NCBI GenBank assembly: GCA_041662445.1 | Contig: JBAZSL010000006.1 | Span: forward strand, 15,755 to 79,754 | Length of the DNA: 64,000 nt | Source: UASB124 sp041662445 | Lineage (GTDB): Bacteria > Babelota > Babeliae > Babelales > RVW-14 | Direction: 5' to 3' | In this document: piece after piece, positions 51,622 through 60,567 of the stretch | Layout of the letters: each line of letters opens with the position of its first letter | How positions within the stretch are numbered: position 1 is the first letter of the stretch | Notes under the pieces: model-generated | What the model saw: the letters and a program-made list of their open reading frames with translations, nothing else | The model's database searches: none | What the model was told of the DNA's origin: nothing | Translations under genes and position numbers: made by a program

Positions 51622-53154
51622 ATGAATGCTAAAGTTTGTTCTGCAACAACAATTGGTATATCAGCGCACACCGTTGACGTTGAAGTTGACCTCTCTCTCG
51701 GTATGATTCAATTCCATATTGTCGGATTGCCCGATAAAGCTATTAATGAGAGCAAGGATCGCATTCGCGCTGCGTTCAAAAATAGTGGGTTACGACTTCC
51801 CGAGCGTCTCATCACCGTCAATCTTGCCCCGGCAAGCTTGAAAAAAGAAGATGTCCTTTTTGACGTGCCTATTGCCGTTGCCATTTTGCAGGCGGCAAAG
51901 CTGATCGAAATCCCTGCTGATTTCCTTAACGAAACTTTTTTCCTTGGCGAATTATCCCTTGATGGCGCCATTCGTCCCGTGCGTGGTGTCCTTTCAGTCG
52001 CACACAATGCCCGATTATCTGGCAAAAAGCGTCTTGTTATACCCATAGAAAATACTCAAGAAGCAAGTCTGATTAAAGATCTTGAAGTCATTGGTGTAGC
52101 AAACATAGTTCAGCTTGTTGGCTACTTGCGTGGTGAAATAAAAATTGAATCAACTCCTTCACACTTTGATCACTTTTGTTCTAAGCTCCAAGAAACCGTA
52201 CTTAATTTTGATCAAGTTAAAGGTCAGGCGCTTGCCAAACGTGCGTTGCAGATAGCGGCAGCAGGCCGACACAATATTCTTTTTATAGGTTCTCCCGGTT
52301 CGGGCAAAACCATGCTTGCACGGCGGTTGGCTACTATTTTACCGCCAATGTCATTTGATGAAGTTATTGAAACGACCAAGGTTTATTCAGTTGCGGGTTT
52401 ACTCAGTGGTGGACCGCTTGTAGTTCAGCGTCCGTTTCGGAGCCCGCATCACACCATTTCACAAGCTGGGCTGGTTGGTGGTGGCACCATGCCACGTCCT
52501 GGTGAGATCAGCTTGGCGCACAATGGCGTACTCTTTCTTGATGAGCTGCCAGAATTTTCACGCCCCACGCTCGAAGTATTGCGCGAACCGCTTGAAAGTG
52601 GCCGTGTACTTATTTCACGTGCCTCCTGTGCCATTGATTATCCATCATCATTTTTATTAGTTGCCGCTATGAACCCGTGTCCTTGCGGTTATTATGGCGA
52701 TCGCAAAAAACAGTGCGTCTGCGGCCAAAATAAAGTTGCGCATTATTTGGCAAAAATTTCCGGGCCGCTTCTTGATCGTATCGATTTACATGTACACGTT
52801 TCATCGATTGAGTATGCAGAGCTCAAAAATGGCGATCGAAAAGAGAAGACTTCGGCTGAACTTTTTGTCGAAGTTGAGCAGGCAGTCCGCATGCAGGAGC
52901 AGCGCTTTGGTGCACAACGCAATGCATTTATGGCATCAGACCAGGTCGAAAAATATTGTGCACTATCGCCAGATGCCGATCAAGTTATGAAACTTGCTTT
53001 TGATAAACTTGGGCTGAGCATGCGTGGCTACCATAAAATTCTTAAAATTGCGCGAACTATTGCTGATATGGCATGCTGTGAGCATATTGAGAAACGGCAT
53101 GTACAGGAGGCTATTATGTATCGCTCACTTGATAAAAAAATTGATGACGTATGA
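51622..53154 (+). CDS. comM: ComM/YifB-family Mg-chelatase-like AAA ATPase
   Basis: ComM is a hexameric helicase that promotes branch migration during natural transformation. The 510-residue product has the N-terminal Lon-like domain (VEVDLSLGMIQFHIVGLPDKAINESKDRI), Walker A GSPGSGKTMLARR, Walker B GVLFLDELPEF, and a zinc-binding CPCGYYGD...CVC. The C-terminal Mg-chelatase part has RYLARISGPLLDRIDLHV-type sequence (AHYLAKISGPLLDRIDLHV). Length matches E. coli YifB (506). It overlaps acpS by 4 bp. Together with type IV pilin genes, natural competence is possible but not shown. Confidence 0.94.
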   Translation: MNAKVCSATTIGISAHTVDVEVDLSLGMIQFHIVGLPDKAINESKDRIRAAFKNSGLRLPERLITVNLAPASLKKEDVLFDVPIAVAILQAAKLIEIPADFLNETFFLGELSLDGAIRPVRGVLSVAHNARLSGKKRLVIPIENTQEASLIKDLEVIGVANIVQLVGYLRGEIKIESTPSHFDHFCSKLQETVLNFDQVKGQALAKRALQIAAAGRHNILFIGSPGSGKTMLARRLATILPPMSFDEVIETTKVYSVAGLLSGGPLVVQRPFRSPHHTISQAGLVGGGTMPRPGEISLAHNGVLFLDELPEFSRPTLEVLREPLESGRVLISRASCAIDYPSSFLLVAAMNPCPCGYYGDRKKQCVCGQNKVAHYLAKISGPLLDRIDLHVHVSSIEYAELKNGDRKEKTSAELFVEVEQAVRMQEQRFGAQRNAFMASDQVEKYCALSPDADQVMKLAFDKLGLSMRGYHKILKIARTIADMACCEHIEKRHVQEAIMYRSLDKKIDDV

Positions 53155-53570
53155 TCCGTGGCGTAGGCGTTGATATTGTTTCCATTCAACGTTTCCAACG
53201 ATGGAAGACATTTCCGCCCGAACGATTGAATACCATTTTTTCAGCGCAAGAGATTAGCGATTGTCGTGCAGATGACAAGACGTTGCTTAGTGATAAACTT
53301 GCTGCACGTTTTGCCGCCAAAGAAGCATTCTACAAAGCTCTCTCTGTTGTTTGTGTTTCATATGGTCTTACCGCTACCACATTTTCTCTGCGCTCGATAT
53401 GCACTCATGTTGAAGTGCGCTATGGTACGTGGGGCGTGCCGGTGTTGCATGTAGCGTGGGATCGCATTGAGCAGATTATGGGTGCGCGCGTGCCTCGTGT
53501 TGATGTACATCTTTCATTGAGTCATGAACGGGATATGGCGGTAGCTTTTGTGGTGTTAGAGGAGAAGTGA
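53151..53570 (+). CDS. acpS: Holo-[acyl-carrier-protein] synthase
   Basis: AcpS transfers 4'-phosphopantetheine from CoA to apo-ACP. The 139-residue product has the catalytic pattern GVGVDIVSIQRFQ (Asp metal ligand) and DKLAARFAAKEAFYKAL (Glu in the FAAKEA motif), with HLSLSHERDMAVAFVV near the C-terminus. Length is typical (about 125). ATG 53151 overlaps the comM stop and its TGA overlaps the next start, so comM-acpS-herA are translated as a chain. Confidence 0.93.
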   Translation: MIRGVGVDIVSIQRFQRWKTFPPERLNTIFSAQEISDCRADDKTLLSDKLAARFAAKEAFYKALSVVCVSYGLTATTFSLRSICTHVEVRYGTWGVPVLHVAWDRIEQIMGARVPRVDVHLSLSHERDMAVAFVVLEEK

Positions 53571-55171
53571 TGCAACGCAAAAAAATAGGACATATACTGG
53601 CCGGCTCACTTGTTGAAGGCTTGACCATGCGCCTTGACGCTGAATGTTCTCTTGATGACATCAAAACAGGCAAATTCGTCTGCATTGATGGTGAGGCGTA
53701 TCGCTTTTTTTCGCTTGTTACCGATGTATCACTCCATGTAACACATCCCGATATTTTAGTATTTCCACCGACCGAGAACGAGAAAATACTCAGTCATATT
53801 ATTAAGAAAAAAGACACATATGCCCATGTTATGTTGCGGCCAATGTTGATGTTGGATCGTTATGGACATCGCATGCCGGTTAAAACTATTCCATCGCATT
53901 TTGCCGTGGTATATGAGGCGACTAAGTCGGATGTTGCCGAAATATTTGGAGATGAGGAGCGTGATAAAAAATATTTCAATATTGGTGCTCCCTTGGATAT
54001 GGAAACGCCCGTATGCGTTGATTTGGATCGGCTCATTGAGCGCAGTAATGGTATTTTTGGCAAATCGGGTACTGGTAAAACATTTATCACACGTCTAGTT
54101 CTTGCAGGGCTTATCAAAAACAGTAAAGCATCATGTCTTATCTTTGATATGCATAGTGAGTATGGGTTTCAGGCGCGCAGCGAAGGTTCTGGGCAAAAAT
54201 TTGTTAAAGGTCTTAAGACATTGTTCCCTAGTAACGTTGCAATTTTCTCACTCGATCCTGCGTCAACGCGTCGTCGTGGTGGAAGCCCCGACGTTGAGGT
54301 GGTGTTGAGTTTGCAGGATATACGTGTTGATGATGTAATGCCGCTTCAGGATGAATTAAATTTGCATCCAACAGCACTTGAAGCTGCATATTTGATTGCA
54401 AGTAAATATGGTCGTAAATGGCTTGAGATACTTTTGAGTCAGGACGGCACGATCAAAGAGTTTGCTGATTCAGTTGGTGCACATGCCGAATCGGTTGGTG
54501 CATTGTATCGTAAGCTTAAACGGCTCGAAAAGTTTCAATTTCTGCAGCAAAGTTCTGCAGCAACGACGCCAGCCTTCGACCGCATGCTTGAATATCTCGA
54601 GCGTGGTCAGCATGTGATTCTGGAATTTGGCAACCAGACTTCAATGTTATGTTATCTGCTTGTGGCCAATATTATTTCGCGGCGTGTTCACGAAGCGTAT
54701 GTTGCGCGAACTGAAAAGTTTTTAGCAACGCAGGATAAAAAAGATCAGCCACGCCCGCTGGTTATGGTGATTGAAGAGGCGCATAAATTCCTTAATCCAG
54801 TAGCAGCAAAGCAGACTATTTTTGGTATTATTGCACGCGAAATGCGCAAGTATTGCGTTTCGCTTTTGGTGGTTGATCAGCGGCCATCGGGTATTGATGA
54901 AGAAATCCTTTCGCAAATTGGTACCAAAATTATTGCGCAGCTTAATGACGAAAAAGACATTCAGGCAATTTTGACGGGAGCCAATAATTCTGCAGGATTG
55001 CGTTCCGTGCTTGCCACGCTTGATTCAAAAAAACAGGCGTTGGTGATGGGCCATGCGGTTTCTATGCCGGTGGTCATCAAAACGCGAGAATATGATGAAG
55101 CTTTTTATACGGCCATGCGGCCAAGCGATACGGCGCAGAATGTCAAAACAATGATTGATGAAATTTTTTAG
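53570..55171 (+). CDS. HerA-like DNA-translocating ATPase (DUF87)
   Basis: HerA-type ATPases are hexameric DNA pumps, often with the NurA nuclease. ATG 53570 (TGATG overlap with acpS, GGAG upstream) gives about 533 residues. An N-terminal HAS-barrel-like domain precedes Walker A GIFGKSGTGKTFITR. Walker B is LVMVIEEAHKFLN, followed by the arginine-rich sensor region (LLVVDQRPSGIDEEILSQIGTKII). These are the HerA/FtsK-superfamily signatures. No NurA gene is seen nearby. A role in DNA processing or repair is inferred. Confidence 0.88.
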   Translation: MQRKKIGHILAGSLVEGLTMRLDAECSLDDIKTGKFVCIDGEAYRFFSLVTDVSLHVTHPDILVFPPTENEKILSHIIKKKDTYAHVMLRPMLMLDRYGHRMPVKTIPSHFAVVYEATKSDVAEIFGDEERDKKYFNIGAPLDMETPVCVDLDRLIERSNGIFGKSGTGKTFITRLVLAGLIKNSKASCLIFDMHSEYGFQARSEGSGQKFVKGLKTLFPSNVAIFSLDPASTRRRGGSPDVEVVLSLQDIRVDDVMPLQDELNLHPTALEAAYLIASKYGRKWLEILLSQDGTIKEFADSVGAHAESVGALYRKLKRLEKFQFLQQSSAATTPAFDRMLEYLERGQHVILEFGNQTSMLCYLLVANIISRRVHEAYVARTEKFLATQDKKDQPRPLVMVIEEAHKFLNPVAAKQTIFGIIAREMRKYCVSLLVVDQRPSGIDEEILSQIGTKIIAQLNDEKDIQAILTGANNSAGLRSVLATLDSKKQALVMGHAVSMPVVIKTREYDEAFYTAMRPSDTAQNVKTMIDEIF

Positions 55172-55251
55172 CTTCAGGGTAGACGGGCCTGTGTAAAATG
55201 GCTACGATGGTCTCCTGTTGATGGTCGAAGTTTTTCGAGAAGGAGTTTTCG

Positions 55252-55842
55252 ATGAAAAAGATGATGATGGGATTCGCAACAGTGGCATTGCTTGGAAGTG
55301 GTCTTTGTGCAGACACTGGTGAATGGGTTTCAGTTGACAGCCTAGCCATTATGCAAAAATCAATTGAAGGCAAAGAACTTGCTGAAAAAATTAGAAAAGA
55401 AATTGATCAGTTCCAAGAAGAATTAAAGTTTGCGCAACAAGATTTGAGCCAAGCTGGGGAATCGCTTAACAAACAATCAAAAGTGTTGAGCAAAGAGTCA
55501 CTGCAAGATAAAGCGGAAGAGATTACACAACGACGCAAAGAGATGGAACGCAAGTTCGCTGATAAAGAAGAAACACTGCGTGCGCGTATCCAAAAGTACC
55601 AAGTAGCTTTGCATGAAAAACAACGTGGTGTAATTAACGAAGTGCTTGAAAAAGATAATTGCATAGGTGCTATTGATAAAAATACTCCAGGCTTGCTCTT
55701 TGTTTCTAATACAATCGATAGAACTGAAAAAGTTCTGAAAGCAGTTGATGCAAAGTATCTTGCGTCGAACAGCAAAAAATCAACAACGGTTGCTAAGGCA
55801 GCGTCAAAGCCAGCGGCAAAACCCGAACTCAAAATTGCCTAA
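55252..55842 (+). CDS. skp: OmpH/Skp-family periplasmic chaperone
   Basis: Skp holds unfolded outer-membrane proteins in the periplasm. The 196-residue product has a signal peptide (ATVALLGSGLCA), a short beta start (WVSVDSLAIMQKS), and a long charged coiled-coil (residues about 40-130, FQEELKFAQQDLSQAGESL) that forms the tentacles, then a terminal strand. The C-terminal Lys/Ala-rich tail (SKPAAKPELKIA) is longer than in E. coli Skp (161). It is directly upstream of lpxD, the usual order in Gram-negative genomes. Confidence 0.85.
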   Translation: MKKMMMGFATVALLGSGLCADTGEWVSVDSLAIMQKSIEGKELAEKIRKEIDQFQEELKFAQQDLSQAGESLNKQSKVLSKESLQDKAEEITQRRKEMERKFADKEETLRARIQKYQVALHEKQRGVINEVLEKDNCIGAIDKNTPGLLFVSNTIDRTEKVLKAVDAKYLASNSKKSTTVAKAASKPAAKPELKIA

Positions 55843-55854
55843 GGGATATGCGCC

Positions 55855-56904
55855 ATGGAGCTTAATGTAACGCTTTGTCAGCTCCAGGACGCCCTTAAAA
55901 ATATAAGCTTTTGTAAAGGCGATGGATCGTTTATGGTCCGTCGCCTTTCTTCTTTGCAGAATGCAGGGCCGCAGGATATGGCGATCGTGCTCGATCGTGG
56001 CGATGCCTCGGTCTTTGATCCCATTTCAGATGAGGCTGTCAAAAAAAGCAAAGCAGGTCTTTTTGTGGTTTCGCGACCGCTCTCGCACGACAGGATGCAT
56101 ATAGTTGTTCCTGATACGTTGACTGCATTTGATGAAATTGTTGCATTGGCGCAGGCGTTGCGCGCTGAAGCCTCTGTTCCACCGCACATTGCGTCAACGG
56201 CTACCGTGCATGCGTCAGCAGTCATTTCAGCGGGGACTTTTATCGGTGAGCATGCGCGCATAGGAGCCCATGTTTTTGTTGGCAGCAACTGCCATATTGG
56301 CAACAATGTGGTTCTGCTCCCCGGCGCAAAAATTCTTGATGATTGTATCATTGGCGATGCCACAAGCATTGACCCAGGTGCGGTAATTGGATCGGATGGC
56401 TTTGGTTATCAGGTGAGCAAAACAGGCCTGAGAAAAATTCCGCAGGTTGGTATTGTACGGATTGGGTTGGGTGTTGAGATCGGCGCGAATTGTACAATCG
56501 ATCGTGCAGCCTTTGATGAAACCGTTATTGGTGACGGCGTCAAAATTGATAACAACGTTCACATTGCGCACAATGTTAAAGTTGGTGCGCATACCATTAT
56601 TCTTGCACTGACGGGTATTGCCGGAAGTGTCGAAATTGGCCAAGGTTGCCAGATTGGCGGACAAGTTGCTATCAAAGATCATCTGCTTATTGGTAATGGG
56701 GTTAAAATTGTTTCCAAAAGTGCTGTAATTAGTTCTGTTAAAGATGGTGAAACAGTTGCTGGAATTCCTGCAATTCCCTTTAACCAGTGGAAACGGCTCA
56801 TGGTATCCTTGAACAAAGTTCCCGATATTTTAAAAAGAATGGATGGACGGAAAACGACATTTGTCGGAGCAACGCGATCATGGATAAAAAGGTTGTGGAG
56901 TTAA
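55855..56904 (+). CDS. lpxD: UDP-3-O-acylglucosamine N-acyltransferase
   Basis: LpxD adds the second acyl chain in lipid A synthesis. The 349-residue product has an N-terminal uridine-binding domain (DPISDEAVKKSKAGLFVV) and a left-handed beta helix of hexapeptide repeats (IGEHARIGAHVFVGSNCHIGN, VIGSDGFGYQV, IGANCTIDRA, IDNNVHIAHNVKVG). The GDGVKIDNNVHIAHN stretch carries the catalytic His region. Length fits (about 340). The 3' end overlaps prs by 25 bp. With kdsA and kdsD it shows an LPS-type outer membrane. Confidence 0.94.
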   Translation: MELNVTLCQLQDALKNISFCKGDGSFMVRRLSSLQNAGPQDMAIVLDRGDASVFDPISDEAVKKSKAGLFVVSRPLSHDRMHIVVPDTLTAFDEIVALAQALRAEASVPPHIASTATVHASAVISAGTFIGEHARIGAHVFVGSNCHIGNNVVLLPGAKILDDCIIGDATSIDPGAVIGSDGFGYQVSKTGLRKIPQVGIVRIGLGVEIGANCTIDRAAFDETVIGDGVKIDNNVHIAHNVKVGAHTIILALTGIAGSVEIGQGCQIGGQVAIKDHLLIGNGVKIVSKSAVISSVKDGETVAGIPAIPFNQWKRLMVSLNKVPDILKRMDGRKTTFVGATRSWIKRLWS

Positions 56905-57869
56905 GTACTTCTCTGATTGTTATTGGCCAGCCGTGGTCTTTACTGACCAACGCTCTTGCACAACGCACCTCTTCTGATCTTGTACCTCTCACCGTTGCAA
57001 CATTTGCAGATACCGAGACATTTGTTTCTCTTGAGAATGGCTCTCGCTGCGCGGGAAAGCATGTCATCTTGGTGTATCAATTTATGCACTTTGATCAGCA
57101 TAAAGAGGCCTTTGTATGCAATGGTATCAATGATCAATTATTAGGTGTTCTTCAAGCAATTGATTTGTTACACCAAATGAAGGCATCTTCAATTGACGTG
57201 GTGATGCCCTATTTCCCTTACGCACGCCAAGAAATATCAGTAGATAAAAATTATCAGGGTGCTGTTTTTATGCTCGGCAGGTGTTACAAAGCATTGGGGG
57301 TAAGAACAGTAATAGCCTGCGATGTGCATGCACCGATCATTCAACGATCATTTCCCGTTGCCATTAACCATATTCAACTGACAGAATTTTGGTTTCGTGT
57401 TGTGCGTGACCATATTTTACAGGGTCAACCAAGTGATCAATTGTGCGTAGCCTCGCCTGATGCCGGTGGCCATGATCGTGCGCAAGCGCTTGCGGCGTTG
57501 CTCAATGTGCCATGTGTTATGGTCAATAAAAAGCGAATTGCCAATGATCAGGCGGTGAGTTACGAACTTACAGGAGATGTTAATCATAAGCGCGTGATTA
57601 TACTGGATGACATTATCGATACAGCACACACTGCTCTTGGCGCTTGTGATCTTCTTCTTGAGCATGGTGCTCGTGCGATATATGGTTGCTTTACACACGC
57701 TATTTTTTCGCAAGGAGCTGGCGAACGCCTTGACCATAGCAACTTTGAGAAAATTTTTGTGAGCGATTCAATCTTTGGTCTTGATGCTGAACAGTATAAA
57801 AAAATTCAAATCGTCTCTTTGCATGACTATCTTGCAAAAATACTTGAGCCGTTGCTGAGGGGCCTATGA
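56880..57869 (+). CDS. prs: Ribose-phosphate pyrophosphokinase (PRPP synthetase)
   Basis: Prs makes PRPP from ribose-5-phosphate and ATP for nucleotide and amino-acid synthesis. ATG 56880 (MDKKVVEL) gives about 329 residues. Motifs include MPYFPYARQE, ACDVHAPIIQ (usually DLHA), VASPDAGGHDRAQALA, and the PRPP loop VIILDDIIDTAHTALG. The divergent CDVHA and shorter N-terminal part suggest an atypical member, but the active-site pattern is kept. ATG 56880 lies inside the lpxD end, and its stop overlaps pth by 4 bp. Confidence 0.87.
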   Translation: MDKKVVELSTSLIVIGQPWSLLTNALAQRTSSDLVPLTVATFADTETFVSLENGSRCAGKHVILVYQFMHFDQHKEAFVCNGINDQLLGVLQAIDLLHQMKASSIDVVMPYFPYARQEISVDKNYQGAVFMLGRCYKALGVRTVIACDVHAPIIQRSFPVAINHIQLTEFWFRVVRDHILQGQPSDQLCVASPDAGGHDRAQALAALLNVPCVMVNKKRIANDQAVSYELTGDVNHKRVIILDDIIDTAHTALGACDLLLEHGARAIYGCFTHAIFSQGAGERLDHSNFEKIFVSDSIFGLDAEQYKKIQIVSLHDYLAKILEPLLRGL

Positions 57870-58414
57870 ACTCAGATTTTGATCTACATTCCATTAAAGC
57901 AATTATTGGCCTTGGGAACCCTGGATCTTCCTATGCGCGTAACCGTCACTCGATTGGTTTTAGGGTTGTTGATGCTCTTGCCAACACGTTTCATGCTTCG
58001 TGGCAGAGTGGCGATCTTATGGAACATGCGACGATAGCGATCATGGATACAGCGGGGCGGTCGCATACAATGTATCTCATCAAACCCCAGACATTTATGA
58101 ATAACTCAGGACGAGTTCTGCCATGGCTTACCAAAAAGGGCATCAAGCCTGATCAGATACTCGTGCTTCACGATGAACTCGAAAAGCCATTTGGCAAACT
58201 GATACTGAAGTTTGGCGGGAGTCATAAAGGGCACAACGGCCTTAAGTCGATTATTGGGGTGATCGGGGCTGAGTTCTGGCGACTTGGCTTGGGTATCGGG
58301 CGTCCAGTAGATAAAAACGCAGTTTCTGAATATGTGTTATCAAATTTTTCTCCGGACGAAGAGGCTCGGGTGCCGGAGCTTATCGATCAAGCGGTAGCTT
58401 TGATTGTCAAATAA
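57866..58414 (+). CDS. pth: Peptidyl-tRNA hydrolase
   Basis: Pth releases tRNA from stalled peptidyl-tRNA. The 182-residue product has IIGLGNPGSSYARNRHSIGF (Asn and catalytic His), IKPQTFMNNSGR, VLHDELEKPFGKLILKFGGSHKGHNGLKSI (Asp), and FWRLGLGIGRP. Length is normal (about 190). It overlaps prs by ATGA and ends the skp-lpxD-prs-pth run. Confidence 0.95.
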   Translation: MNSDFDLHSIKAIIGLGNPGSSYARNRHSIGFRVVDALANTFHASWQSGDLMEHATIAIMDTAGRSHTMYLIKPQTFMNNSGRVLPWLTKKGIKPDQILVLHDELEKPFGKLILKFGGSHKGHNGLKSIIGVIGAEFWRLGLGIGRPVDKNAVSEYVLSNFSPDEEARVPELIDQAVALIVK

Positions 58415-58530
58415 ATTTCCAATTCCCAAATCGTGGCAGCGTCGACCGCGTCTGTGATAATGTTGCAAAATACAGTTCATAAGGCTTCTGTACGTAGATA
58501 TTCAAAATTTTTAGCTTTTCTGCAGTACAT

Positions 58531-58890
58531 TAGACCTCTTCTGAAACCTGTTTAACCCTAGCTATCTTGCTTGGCTCTGACTATCTTGGCTGCGGGTTTT
58601 GCAATCAGGTTTTTGTAATCACGGACGCATGTTTTTGTCATCCCGGGCAAGGACCCGGGAACCAGAATTACCAAATCTTGGATCAATCAAAAACGCCACC
58701 TCTTAGGTTGTTTTTCTCGTCGCGAAGCATCGTTGACATAGTTGTACGATTCAACATGAACAAGCCGTTTCTCAATACCTGCACTAAAATAACCATGGAT
58801 TCCGGGTCCTTGCCCGGAATGACAAAGCTTTCGCATTCTAAAATCTTTCTTACAGACTGCCACGCGCAAATAGGTTTCGAAAGAGGTCTA
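58531..58890. mobile_element. MITE-like element A, complete copy
   Basis: A 360-bp sequence with inverted ends: TAGACCTCTTCTGAAACC (from 58531) and the complement of TAGACCTCTTTCGAAACC (ending 58890). A second inverted pair lies inside: TTTGTCATCCCGGGCAAGG near 58634 and its complement near 58808-58826. The overall arrangement is a nested palindrome. It has no coding capacity. Another copy starts at 63735. Confidence 0.8.
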
Positions 58891-58950
58891 TTTAATAGAA
58901 TGTGCGATAGAACAGAAGCTTACAACGGTCACCTAACAATTTGGAGAGCC

Positions 58951-59265
58951 ATGGAAGCGTTATTGAAAAGAATCTCTGAAAAAAAACAAAAGTTTGATTC
59001 ACGCAAATCATTAGATAAAGAGCTAGAAGCCGCATTATTTGATTGGATGAGTGTTGCTTTTACGTACTCCTCAAATGCCATTGAAGGCAATAAGTTGTCA
59101 TTTCAAGAGACCGCACGGATTCTTGGGAAAGATACTATCGCTGATTGTACGTCGCTGGCCGAGTATCTTGAAGCAATTAAGCGCGAGAAAGCCATCAAGC
59201 GTGCTGCTCAGAAAGAAATTAATGGCCATCGAAAAGAGCTTGGATGTCTACTTAGAGGCTCTTGA
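58951..59265 (+). pseudogene. N-terminal remnant of a Fic-family protein
   Basis: ATG 58951 follows TTGGAGAG. The 104-residue product has the Fic N-terminal motif FTYSSNAIEGNKLSFQETARIL, which in full-length proteins (about 350 residues) precedes the Fic core HPFxxGNGR. The core is absent here, and the frame ends after KELGCLLRGS. Fic proteins AMPylate target proteins, or act with an antitoxin. This is a decayed fragment, or a very short Fic-related protein. It begins about 60 bp after the MITE-like element, so insertion may have broken it. Confidence 0.7.
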
Positions 59266-59374
59266 AGAGGTAGAAAATCCTTGAATTACCCCCGATAGCC
59301 GCCAATATGATCATGTCGCCCTTGTAAAAAAACCCTTTTTTACGCTATTTTTCTCAAGTTTTATACTTTTATGG

Positions 59375-59406
59375 TATAGTTAAAAACTCGTTGAAATGAG
59401 TTTTTA
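59375..59406 (+). promoter_or_regulatory. efp promoter -10 and leader hairpin
   Basis: TATAGT (59375-59380) is a good -10 box. Directly after it, TAAAAACTC (59381-59389) pairs perfectly with GAGTTTTTA (59398-59406), so the hairpin would lie at the 5' end of the efp mRNA. The -35 region is weak. Confidence 0.5.
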
Positions 59407-59435
59407 ATGGCGTAAATAACAATAAGGAGTCTGCG

Positions 59436-59996
59436 GTGATTTCGACGTCTGATTTCAGAAAGGGATCCACAAAGATTTTGTGGAACAATGAGCCGTGGGT
59501 GGTATTGGATTACCAATTAGTCAAGCCTGGTAAGGGCGGTACTTATTTACGTACCAAAATGAAAAATCTTCTTACCGGCCGCATTCTTGAGCAGACGTTT
59601 CGTTCTGCAGAAAAGTTTGAAGAACCGGATCTCGAATACAAGCAAATGCAATTTTTGTACTCCGATGACCATTACCATTTTATGGATCAAGAGAATTATG
59701 AGCAGGTTGCATTTAACGAAGATCAAGTTGAAGCATCAAAAAAATATCTCAAAGATGGCATCATCTATAATATCCTGCACTTTGCAGGCAGTCCGATTGC
59801 CGTTGAACCACCAACCTTTATGATTCTTGAAGTCAAATCGACCGTTCCTGGTGTGCGTGGTGATACTGCGCAGGGCGGAAGCAAGCCAGCAACATTAGAA
59901 ACAGGGTTGGTTGTTCAGGTGCCTCTGTTTATTAGTGAGGGACATAAAGTTAAGGTCGATACGCGTGAGGACAAATACATTGAAAAAGTTGACTAA
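59436..59996 (+). CDS. efp: Translation elongation factor P
   Basis: EF-P binds between the P and E sites and relieves stalling at polyproline. The 186-residue product has the family start (ISTSDFRKGSTKILWNNEPW), the loop PGKGGTYLRTK with the Lys that is modified in many bacteria, and the central and C-terminal OB domains (LEYKQMQFLYSDDHYHFMD, DTAQGGSKPATLETG). The GTG start at 59436 is preceded by AGGAG. Length is normal (about 188). The nusB start lies inside its 3' end. Confidence 0.95.
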   Translation: MISTSDFRKGSTKILWNNEPWVVLDYQLVKPGKGGTYLRTKMKNLLTGRILEQTFRSAEKFEEPDLEYKQMQFLYSDDHYHFMDQENYEQVAFNEDQVEASKKYLKDGIIYNILHFAGSPIAVEPPTFMILEVKSTVPGVRGDTAQGGSKPATLETGLVVQVPLFISEGHKVKVDTREDKYIEKVD

Positions 59997-60567
59997 CAAT
60001 GCCGATGTTCCAAATCTGACGCCCATTGATGCCGAACTTAATGAGCAACAGCAGCAAGCTCCTGTTGAGGAAGACTTTGGGCCGTGGAGTCCAGAATTTT
60101 CGCTTAATACGCGTCGCGAAGAGCGACAACTTGCTTTTAGCATTTTGTATGCGCTTGATCGTGCTGAATATTCAGTAACGCTTGACGATATTGTGCATAG
60201 CTTTGAAAAAGGCTTTGATCTTAAAATACCCAAAAAATCTTTTGTTCTGACCCTTGTGCGGGGTGTACTTGAGCATGCACAAAAATTGGATGAGGATCTC
60301 AAGCCATACCTGAAAAATTGGCGGCTTGAACGTCTTGGTTGTTGCACCCATCTTGCATTGCGGTTAGCCCTATGGGAGTTACAACAGCCAGAAGCAATTC
60401 CCTCAATCATCATCAATGAAGCTGTTGAGTTGGCCAAAACGTTTGCTGAAAAGGATGCCTATCGTTTTGTTAATGGGATTCTTGATGAAATAGCAAAAAG
60501 CACCGAAAAACGTGATGATGCCACTCCGACTGCTGCGCCAGAGAATGAGACTAAAGATGAAAAATAA
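59980..60567 (+). CDS. nusB: Transcription antitermination factor NusB
   Basis: NusB, with NusE (S10), supports rRNA antitermination. The family core spans about residues 45-165: RREERQLAFSILYALDR, the middle helices, and ALWELQQPEAIPSIIINEAVELAKTFAEKDAYRFVNGILDEIAK, the NusB signature. The protein (about 195 residues) has an extra Gln/Glu-rich N-terminus and an acidic C-terminal tail. In-frame starts near the efp end are TTG 59980 and GTG 59965; I report TTG because the frame overlaps efp in either case. It overlaps kdsA at its end. Confidence 0.87.
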   Translation: MKKLTNNADVPNLTPIDAELNEQQQQAPVEEDFGPWSPEFSLNTRREERQLAFSILYALDRAEYSVTLDDIVHSFEKGFDLKIPKKSFVLTLVRGVLEHAQKLDEDLKPYLKNWRLERLGCCTHLALRLALWELQQPEAIPSIIINEAVELAKTFAEKDAYRFVNGILDEIAKSTEKRDDATPTAAPENETKDEK

